Positions 1 through 5,101 of a DNA stretch of 5,101 bases are shown in pieces (position 1 is the stretch's first letter; each line of letters opens with the position of its first letter). The stretch lies in assembly GCA_023379515.1 (NCBI GenBank), contig JAMCQQ010000411.1, positions 1-5,101 of the forward strand, given 5' to 3'. A program made the position numbers and the translations under genes. The notes under the pieces were generated by a model that saw only the letters and a list, made by a program, of their open reading frames with translations, searched no databases and was not told where the DNA came from. Source of the DNA: Actinomycetota bacterium (GTDB taxonomy: Bacteria > Actinomycetota > Humimicrobiia > Humimicrobiales > Humimicrobiaceae).

Positions 1-2
1 AT

Positions 3-203
3 GATGAATCGTTTAATAATAGTTTTGTAAATAGCGGGTCAATGTATCAAACTGGAAATGGGAATACAAATCTCCCTCCACCCCCAACTGGTGATACGAC
101 TACTAATAAATCCGAAGTGTTCCCTAATCAATCGATGGCCACCAAGTCTCTTGTATCTAACAATTCTTTTTCAAAAAGTTTTAGGTTTGCATTTAATTTA
201 TGA
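3..203 (+). CDS. 3' end of an unrecognised gene (partial, disordered tail)
   Basis: The third forward frame is open from the window edge to a TGA at 201-203. It codes for about 66 residues rich in Asn, Ser, Thr and Gly, with a PPPP run near residue 24 and no hydrophobic segment. This looks like a disordered C-terminal tail. The overlapping frame starting at 58 is hydrophobic and T-driven, and is less protein-like before 185. The 3' end is uncertain. After 203 the first frame reads a plausible stretch (TPELIIQTWNCKLIK, 211-255) that could be joined in frame if 185-209 were a 25-base GT-AG intron, or if 91-184 were a 94-base intron. No domain is recognisable and the function is unknown. The start lies outside the window. 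Confidence 0.4.
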   Translation, partial: DESFNNSFVNSGSMYQTGNGNTNLPPPPTGDTTTNKSEVFPNQSMATKSLVSNNSFSKSFRFAFNL

Positions 204-392
204 TGATAGAACCCCTGAACTTATTATTCAAACCTGGAACTGCAAACTCATTAAAGTAAAATATTCATTTTCTTTTATTTATTTATTTTTTACTGTAGTT
301 TTTATTTTATTTTATCTTTATTCTCTCTCTTTTTGATATATATTGTGGTTTGATGTTCCTTATACCTGAGAAGAGATTCTTCTGGTTATCAA

Positions 393-398
393 AATAAA
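393..398 (+). terminator. Candidate poly(A) signal AATAAA of the upstream gene
   Basis: A canonical AATAAA hexamer lies about 190 bases after the TGA at 201-203, and 138 bases after the possible alternative coding end near 255. In AT-rich DNA this hexamer occurs often by chance, so position is its only support. Confidence 0.25.
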
Positions 399-484
399 AG
401 AAGAAATTCCTAAAATATCAAAACCCTAATAACACTTTCCCAATTGTGACATGATTTTAAGTGCATACACAACTTAAGTTTACA

Positions 485-535
485 GTAACTTACTGTATTT
501 GGTATCATGTTGGTAACTTTTATTATTTATTCCAG
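485..535 (+). other. Candidate 5' UTR intron (51 bases)
   Basis: The segment starts GTAACT and ends TTTATTCCAG. It is 51 bases long, close to the 53-56 bases of the three introns in this window that are supported by reading frame. No reading frame tests it because the flanking sequence contains stops, so it would lie in the untranslated leader of the gene starting at 628. Confidence 0.35.
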
Positions 536-560
536 ACTAGAGACCAACTTCTACTTCAAA

Positions 561-588
561 GTAAGAATTAATATCGCCTGAATTTCAG
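561..588 (+). other. Very short intron-like segment (28 bases) in the leader
   Basis: The segment begins with GTAAGA, the best donor match in the window, and ends in AATTTCAG. At 28 bases it would be half the length of the supported introns. Together with 485-535 it would leave a 25-base leader exon at 536-560. No coding frame supports it. Confidence 0.2.
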
Positions 589-627
589 ACCAGAGTGAAT
601 TTCATTTTTTAAATTTCCTTCTTAAAT

Positions 628-2351
628 ATGCAACTTATTGTTTCAATATCGGCGAATTTCGAAAAGGAGAATTTAATAAGTCAAGGGATTTTAAAGTTAT
701 ATCAACATTCTCTAATCCTCTATTCTGTTCAATTTGAGGATAAAAATACGTATATTACCACAGACATCGACAATGTTTCTCTTGATTCTCGAAATAGTTG
801 TGTCAAATTTATGGAGATTGATCAAAATAGTCAATATGAAACATATTATTTCAAAATTCAAGACCGAAGGCATTTTCAACTTTTCATTGAAACCTTAAAA
901 ACATGTCAAGAAACTACAAACCTGTCCTTAAACTTGAATTCGAATTTTAAATCTTTGTATTTCAATACAATTTATCCTGAAGGATCTTATGGTAATATTC
1001 AGCAAAGGTTAGATGACCGTTTAATTGTTTTTCAATCTCAAAGTTCAAAGCAATTAACAAATTTGATTAAAAAATTTGATAACCAGAAACAAATAACCAC
1101 AGAATCTAATGAAAAAAAGGACAAACCTCTTCCCAAAGAAGAATGTTTTTATTGCTCTAAAAAGGATACCTCTTCAAATGTCTCCATGATGATCCATCCT
1201 TTTGTTTCGGTGGATTTACATAACAATCCTATTTATATTTGCAATTCGTGTTATGATGCCTGGAATCTATACCGTACAATCGCCGAAAACGATAATTCTT
1301 TACTTCTCCCAGAAGAATCAAATGAAGAAATTTGTGCTCTTTGTTCTTGTTCTCCAGATTTTCTTACACTCTGCTCTGAATGTCCGAGATCTTATTGTGA
1401 TTTCTGTTTAAAAAGAATAATATCAGAGAACAATTTTCAAGAAATTAAACAGAATTCCGATTCAACTTGGAGCTGTATGGTTTGTGTTAATAAAATTAAT
1501 TTGAAACCTTTAATCATGAATAAGAATTGGCGAATGCAAAATTCCAGAGATTCATTGAATATTCTTTCGAATGTTGATAAGTGTAGTTCAAAAGGTTCTA
1601 ATAAATCCTATTCAACAAAAGAAACATTTAAACACGATAACCAGCTAGATTCATTTGTTTCTCCTAATAACAATAAAAGAAAACGCAAAAAGGAACTATC
1701 GGTTATTTTACCCAATCAAACTTCTACAGATAAATTGGATGAAGTCGATTATTTTGGTCAATATATTCAATCCCTTGAAGTTTATTTCTCAGGCTTGCTT
1801 GCAAAAAAAAGCAACAAATCGAAACAAAAATTTTCTTACCTGACAGAGGACGTATGTTTTCTATGTAAAGATGGAGGAGATTTAATTGAATGCGATTGGA
1901 CAAATCGTGCATATCACTCGGATGTTTCTAGTGTTGTATTTGAGTGTAACTGCTCTAAAGTTTATCATTCGTACTGTTTAAACTTTGAAGTAAAGGAAAA
2001 TGTTGATTGGACTTGTCCCAGACATTTTTGCAGCTCATGTGGCTCAAAGCAGTTAGAATATATGTGTCTCTTTTGTCCTATATCGTATTGTGCTGCTTGT
2101 CCATTGTTAAATGGGGAAAAGGTTTGTTGCTCTATTCTTCTTATCGTAATCTTAATTTTTATTCTTTCTTATAGTTTGGAGGTTCAAAATATTGTGAAAT
2201 TGAATTTGATCACTTAAATAGTACTGTGAAACAAATATGTTGTAGTAATTGCTTAAGACTTTACAATGAAGCATATAAGAGAAATAATTTGATTCCTAAA
2301 GAGCTAAAATACACTAAATTAGGAAGTCTAAAAGATTTTAGTAGCTCTTAA
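628..2351 (+). CDS. ADD and NSD-type PHD/C5HCH zinc-finger protein (chromatin reader), exons 628-2121 and 2175-2351
   Basis: The predicted product is a 556-residue nuclear protein that probably binds histone H3 tails. ATG 628 is the first in frame, after a TAA at 610-612. In order: a possible PH-like fold (about 17-97); an ADD-type zinc module (173-286) with a GATA-like half (CFYC 173/176, CNSC 205/208) and a PHD half (CALC 236/239, C249, C252, C257, C260, C283, C286); a polar linker with KRKRKK at 350-355, a likely nuclear-import signal; an NSD-like PHD (C410, C413, C422, C440 or C442, H447, C450, C463, H466); and a C5HCH finger (C468, C471, C480, C483, C488, C491, then C505, C520, C521, C524). 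Removing the intron at 2122-2174 joins AAG to TTT in phase 0 and restores the last finger. There is no SET, DNA methyltransferase or helicase domain. The zinc modules are clear; ligand specificity is inferred. Confidence 0.85.
676..918 (+). other. Possible PH-like domain of the reader protein
   Basis: Residues 17-97 alternate short hydrophobic strands with polar turns (GILKLYQHSLILYS, then TYYFKI). They end in an amphipathic helix, FQLFIETLKTCQ, like the strand-rich body and C-terminal helix of PH-fold domains. The sequence alone does not show which PH family it would belong to, and no phosphoinositide-binding basic pattern is evident. A histone- or protein-binding PH fold, as in some transcription and chaperone factors, is an alternative. 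The assignment rests on pattern only. Confidence 0.3.
1144..1485 (+). other. ADD-type zinc module (GATA-like plus PHD-like)
   Basis: Residues 173-286 show C-x2-C, then HPFVSVDL, then ICNSC-x3-W, followed by a PHD half with CALC, LCSECPRSYCDFC and WSCMVC. The order and spacing resemble the ADD domains of ATRX and DNMT3, where a GATA-like finger packs on a PHD finger. Those domains read the H3 tail with unmodified Lys4, in ATRX together with Lys9 methylation. The acidic residues that contact Lys4 cannot be assigned without an alignment. Confidence 0.75.
1675..1692 (+). other. Basic patch KRKRKK, likely nuclear localisation signal
   Basis: Residues 350-355 are six consecutive Lys/Arg residues following an Asn run, in a linker that otherwise looks disordered. 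This matches the monopartite nuclear-import pattern and fits the chromatin-reader call. Confidence 0.6.
1855..2252 (+). other. NSD-type PHD plus C5HCH double finger (spans the intron)
   Basis: Residues 410-524 follow the pattern CxxC-x-DGGDLIxC ... KVYHSYCL ... WTCPRHFCSSCG ... CLFCPISYC. This closely resembles the last PHD and its C5HCH partner in NSD methyltransferases and in plant EDM2-like proteins. Two differences are visible: an extra loop between C422 and C440/C442, and Cys (C491) where NSD proteins have His in the FCxxH part. The last ligands (C520, C521, C524) are coded by the second exon, so the finger is complete only after splicing. Confidence 0.75.
2122..2174 (+). other. Intron of the reader gene (53 bases)
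   Basis: The intron begins GTTTGT and ends TTCTTATAG, with a T-rich body. Removing it fuses complete codons (phase 0) and opens a 58-residue exon carrying the missing zinc ligands. If retained, the frame shifts into a hydrophobic tail that stops at 2217, giving a 529-residue product with a broken C-terminal finger. Confidence 0.85.
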
Positions 2352-2382
2352 TACTATAAATTTCATTAAGAATACAATTAAG

Positions 2383-2388
2383 AATAAA
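2383..2388 (+). terminator. Candidate poly(A) signal AATAAA, proximal
   Basis: A canonical hexamer 32 bases after the TAA at 2349-2351 of the reader gene. A second copy lies at 2412-2417. Either could direct 3' end formation, but chance matches are likely in such AT-rich DNA. Confidence 0.35.
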
Positions 2389-2411
2389 ATTAAATTCTAT
2401 AGTTTTGAAAA

Positions 2412-2417
2412 AATAAA
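2412..2417 (+). terminator. Candidate poly(A) signal AATAAA, distal
   Basis: A second AATAAA, 61 bases after the stop codon of the reader gene and about 100 bases before the stop codon of the convergent gene. Cleavage here would still leave the two transcripts barely overlapping or not at all. Confidence 0.35.
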
Positions 2418-2513
2418 TATAATTTGGAGAAGAAACTTTAAAAATGAATGATAAAAGAAAAACAAAAATGTTTGAAATGACAAGGAATCTATATTAAGTC
2501 TAATGCAATTAGA

Positions 2514-5101
2514 TTAATTCAATCGAGACGGATTGTCACTAAAAAGATCATCGTTATAAATATCAATGCCTTCAAATACATCAATGACACATCTTTTCCA
2601 AAATCTTTCTGAATAATTTTCCGGAGGGACAGCAGATAATCCATCTGAATCATTACATTTTAAAACTATTTTTGTCCATCTTTCTATAAATTTTGACCAA
2701 TTCCATTCTTGTAAAATATCAATAATACCAATATAATAACTTCCAGGCCCTTCAACGACTTGGGCTTTTATAGCACCATCGAGTTCCCTTTTAAACATAT
2801 CTTGTTCATTTATCATCTTACTTTGAAGTCTCCAAAGCCCATGATTAACGGTCGTATTATTTTTATCTATATCATCCTCATTCGCATTATTTGAAGTACT
2901 TACTGAACTTATCTTCGGTTGAATGTTTATGTCAGATAAATTTGTTTCGCTCATAATGAAGTTTTCTTTAGTGTTTTGGTCAATTGAGTTGGCTTTTTGA
3001 TAAATTAAGTCAATACCTTGAAGGTCAGATAAATTAAATTCGGGTTGAGATAAAGAGGAAAACTGTTGAGTTGGTAATACTCGAAACCTTTCTCTCTTGA
3101 CACCAACCAGAAGTGAATAATCCATAAACCCCATACCTAATAGATAAAAAATAATTTTAAAAGAAATTAAATAAAAACTAATGACAATTACTTTGAAGAA
3201 ATAAAATATCTCTCCGGATTTGTCCTGCAAGTGAATTAGCAGTATCAGGCTCAAGTTTTATTGAATGTTGTAAATCGTTATCTTGATATAAAGGGGACGA
3301 TTCGGACTCGTCTCTTTGAAATCTATGCCTTTTATTTAAACGATTGGCTTTAAACCCATATCTATTTACCCAAGAGCCTTTTAAATCATATCTCTCAGAT
3401 AATGAAGCAATAGGGAAAACATTAAGCATTACAACAAAATATATTTCAACTCCATACATTGTGATGCAATGACTTCCTAAAAAGCGCACTATCAGTGAAT
3501 TAGGATTCGATTCTAAATGACTGACATATTTTGACATGATGCGATGAAGGGTTTGCGATTCCTCTTTTTTTGTTGTCTTCACAATACAACGTTGATCAGA
3601 AGAATAAAACATGAATGCCCCGGACCTCCCTTCCGAAAACCTCTCGCGACAAGTAGTCTCAAAGGAATTAGAATATTCAGTAGCACTAATGTTATGCATC
3701 TCTCTAACTTTAGCAAATAACTTAGGACAAAAATCCTTAAATCGAAATTCACGAAATGCAGGAGAAAAAACATTTCTAGCATTTGACATCGCAGTTTGAA
3801 TCACTTTTTTAATAGAACTATTATTACTACTCTGAGAATCACTGCTTACATTACGAGCTTGCATATTTACCGAATCAATTCTTTTCCAACTAGGGAATTC
3901 TGAATTTTCATCTATACCTTTTACGGGACCTTGGGAATATCTAATACCGAATTCAACATCCATAGTGTCTCTCCATTTAACAGTACTGACAGAAGAAAAG
4001 GAGTTCTTTTCTTCATCAATAGATTTTTGGGATAATTGACTATTACGATCGTGCAATTCAATTAGTCCATTTGGAGTCGAGTGTTTATGAAGAGGATTAT
4101 TAGATATTTTAGTAGAATATGTAGAAGATAATTGATCGGAATTTTGAATATTGGTAGGAATTTCATTAGGTTTAAGACCTAAATTCTCAGCTTCTTCAAT
4201 TAAAGCAGCTTCAACATCTTTTGATATAATAGCATCCTATATAAATTCAATTAGAAAAAATATTTTTAAGATTTAAACACGACTAATTTTACTTGTTTTT
4301 TCTCAAGCTTTTCTATCTCAGAAAAAGTATTTCTAATGTCTTCTTCATTTTTATTTATTTGTTCAGTAATAGTACGTGATGTGGGATTTGTATTTCTGAT
4401 ACTTAAACGATGAAATAAGGATTTTGTTGATCCACCAGGTTCACTTTGAATTGATGGCCGTATTCCAATACTTGGATTTTCATCAAAAGAATACATTCGA
4501 ATTTCATCGGGATCATTTGATTCGTTGGGATTTGGACTAGATGCATTATGATTCGATGATTTAGAATTGTGTGGATTTTGATGATTAAGATAGTAGTCCA
4601 ATTCCCTCGAAGCATGAATAATACCTTGGGTCGTAAAATATAGTATTTCAGCTCGTAACGAAGTATTTAAATGTGGTTGCAATAAAAGTCGTTCTTGAGC
4701 GACATTAGCAACAAGATTTTTTGAAGTTTCGAATAAGAAAGGATTTAAATCAGAAAGAGAGAGTTCCGAATAATTTGAATAAATAATAGTTAAGAGTCCC
4801 CAAATTCCTCTCAGTGCATTAAAATATGCAGGCACGGGTCCAATATTATCGGGATTGCTTGCTGCTACAAAGGAAATAAATTCTACTAAAAACACAATAC
4901 ATCCATAAAATACATAAGCTGCGGTATATCTTTTAGACCTTTCCATAATTGAAAGTCTATTGCTAATTGTTCGAGTAAATCCCTTTTCATGCCCTTTATA
5001 AAATTGAAAATTGGCCCATAAACAATAGATAAAAATTAATATGCTAGGAAGATAATATAACAAGAATTTTGGATAATTAGGCGAAAGGCGTTTCCTTCTG
5101 C
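2514..5101 (-). CDS. GPCR-PIPK: seven-helix receptor fused to a PtdInsP kinase, 5' partial; exons 5101-4293, 4236-3192, 3136-2514
   Basis: The product is a membrane receptor with a built-in phosphatidylinositol phosphate kinase, as in Dictyostelium RpkA and the oomycete GPCR-PIPKs. Splicing two introns (4237-4292, phase 0; 3137-3191, phase 1) gives 824 residues, open at the window edge. Helices lie at about 12-34, 58-80 and 89-108, taken as TM5-TM7, with a basic loop (35-57) between the first two as expected for the cytosolic loop 3. A polar linker with charged helices follows (110-420). The kinase (about 422-796) has the glycine-rich GRSGAF, catalytic Lys489 (IVKTT), DLKGS (553-557), MDYSLL (622-627), IID with Asp757, and SERF near the C-terminus. 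Glu769 fits PI4P 5-kinases. TM1-TM4 and the start lie upstream. The bases at 5101-5098 read GCAG, so another acceptor may sit at the very edge. Ligand and G-protein coupling are unknown. Confidence 0.88.
2600..3780 (-). other. PIP kinase catalytic domain (spans one intron)
   Basis: Residues about 422-796 cover the whole PIPK fold. The N-lobe runs from FSPAFREFRFKDFCPKLFAKVRE through the glycine-rich loop to Lys489 and DLKGS. The C-lobe holds MDYSLLVGV, YYIGIIDILQEW and the activation-loop region ending PENYSERF. Between Asp623 and Asp757 lies a segment of about 134 residues, much of it Ser/Asn/Asp-rich. Metal- and ATP-binding residues are all present, so the kinase should be active, making PI(4,5)P2 at the membrane if the type I assignment holds. 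Confidence 0.88.
3137..3191 (-). other. Intron within the PIPK domain (55 bases)
   Basis: On the minus strand the intron begins GTAATT and ends TATCTATTAG, with an in-frame TAG after a few codons. Joining A (3192) to GT (3136-3135) makes Ser618 and gives FLQSMGFMDYSLL, which matches PIP kinases across this point. The reading frame and family motif support it directly. Confidence 0.92.
4237..4292 (-). other. Intron in the receptor-kinase linker (56 bases)
   Basis: On the minus strand the intron begins GTAAAA and ends AATTTATATAG, with TTCTAATTGA as a possible branch site. It joins EKLEKKQ to DAIISKD in phase 0, links the transmembrane exon to the kinase exon in one frame, and removes the TAA at 4268-4266. 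A donor slightly downstream (GTCGTG or GTGTTT) is possible but a weaker match. Confidence 0.82.
4620..4658 (-). other. LR(x)9GI hinge motif after the last membrane helix
   Basis: Residues 148-160 read Leu-Arg, nine residues, Gly-Ile, about 40 residues after the last predicted helix. From memory, GPCR-PIPKs of Dictyostelium and Phytophthora carry a conserved LR(x)3-9GL hinge motif at this place; Ile replaces Leu here. The match to a short motif is suggestive and should be confirmed by alignment. Confidence 0.5.
4776..5066 (-). other. Last three transmembrane helices of the receptor (TM5-TM7)
   Basis: Three hydrophobic stretches occur at residues 12-34 (FLLYYLPSILIFIYCLWANFQ), 58-80 (including VFYGCIVFLVEFISFVA) and 89-108 (including YFNALRGIWGLLTIIY). 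The connecting loop 35-57 carries eight Lys/Arg residues, fitting a cytosolic loop 3. The short loop 81-88 fits extracellular loop 3. A C-terminal cytosolic tail follows. The PSI, PxYF and WG features resemble the cAMP-receptor-like class, but four helices are missing. Confidence 0.75.

Larger units (their letters stand above)
204..627. other. Intergenic region between two plus-strand genes
   Basis: This stretch has no convincing long coding frame. It holds a strongly T-rich tract (about 262-335), a TATATAT run at 337-343, one AATAAA at 393-398, a telomere-repeat-like AAACCCTAA at 421-429, and two intron-like segments (485-535 and 561-588). It presumably contains the 3' UTR of the upstream gene and the promoter and 5' UTR of the gene at 628. 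The short frame 204-255 may be coding if the upstream gene has another exon. No tRNA, rRNA or mobile element is apparent. Confidence 0.6.
2352..2513. other. Tail-to-tail intergenic gap of two convergent genes
   Basis: The 162 bases between the TAA codons of the plus- and minus-strand genes are A-rich on the plus strand. They include two plus-strand AATAAA hexamers and a near-repeat of ATTAAGAATA at 2365-2374 and 2378-2387. No minus-strand AATAAA is present, so the GPCR-PIPK gene must use a variant signal or one lying inside the neighbouring gene. Confidence 0.7.

Noticed and set aside
58..336. Open frame of 92 codons starting at ATG 58
   Set aside because: The first part is out of frame with the more protein-like polar frame 3, and the last part is translated T-rich noncoding DNA. 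Only 210-255 is kept, as a possible exon.
1202..1912. Short open frames on both strands inside the reader gene
   Set aside because: They overlap zinc-finger coding sequence with intact ligand spacing and are shadows of it.
2178..2351. Frameshift or pseudogene at the 3' end of the reader gene
   Set aside because: The apparent break is explained by a 53-base GT-AG intron that restores the frame and the last zinc ligands.
3611..3799. Plus-strand open frame opposite the kinase N-lobe
   Set aside because: It lies antisense to strongly conserved PIP kinase codons and shows no domain of its own.
628..5101. Functional link between the PHD reader and the PIP kinase (nuclear phosphoinositide signalling)
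   Set aside because: Adjacency of convergent eukaryotic genes is weak evidence, and the kinase is tied to a membrane receptor.
1..5101. Bacterial or mobile systems, CRISPR arrays, tRNA or rRNA genes
   Set aside because: No direct repeat arrays, terminal inverted repeats, transposase motifs or structural RNA patterns were seen on either strand.
1..5101. Dictyostelium discoideum itself as the source
   Set aside because: The long Asn/Gln homopolymers typical of that genome are absent, and the base composition looks less extreme. A relative or another protist group remains open.

Overview
The window reads as nuclear DNA of an AT-rich, gene-dense unicellular eukaryote (roughly one third G+C by eye). 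The evidence is short GT-AG introns of 53-56 bases, protein families found only in eukaryotes (a PtdInsP kinase fused to a seven-helix receptor, and an ADD/PHD chromatin reader), and no bacterial-style ribosome-binding sites or operons. About 1,380 coding codons contain no in-frame TAA, TAG or TGA, so a standard code is likely and a ciliate-type stop reassignment is unlikely. Receptor-PIP kinase fusions are known from dictyostelid amoebae (RpkA) and from oomycetes and related stramenopiles, so the host is probably an amoebozoan or stramenopile-like protist. The species cannot be named from this sequence.

Layout: (1) 3-203, plus strand: the probable 3' end of an unrecognised gene coding for a polar, disordered tail; its last exon boundary is unclear. 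(2) 204-627: AT-rich intergenic DNA with a long T-rich tract and two intron-like stretches just upstream of the next gene. (3) 628-2351, plus strand, two exons: a complete 556-residue protein with a possible PH-like N-terminus, an ADD zinc module, a basic nuclear-localisation-type patch and an NSD-type PHD plus C5HCH finger pair. A 53-base intron splits the last finger. (4) 2352-2513: a short tail-to-tail intergenic gap with poly(A)-like signals. (5) 2514-5101, minus strand, at least three exons, open at the window edge: the C-terminal 824 residues of a GPCR-PIPK protein. They hold the last three membrane helices, a long cytosolic linker and a complete PIP kinase domain with all core catalytic motifs and a type I-like (PI4P 5-kinase) specificity residue.

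The two main genes converge and show no sign of a shared pathway: one is a predicted nuclear histone reader, the other a predicted membrane receptor that makes its own phosphoinositide signal. The most notable items are the receptor-kinase fusion, whose exons can be rejoined exactly, and the reader protein, which combines ADD and NSD-like fingers without any methyltransferase or helicase domain.
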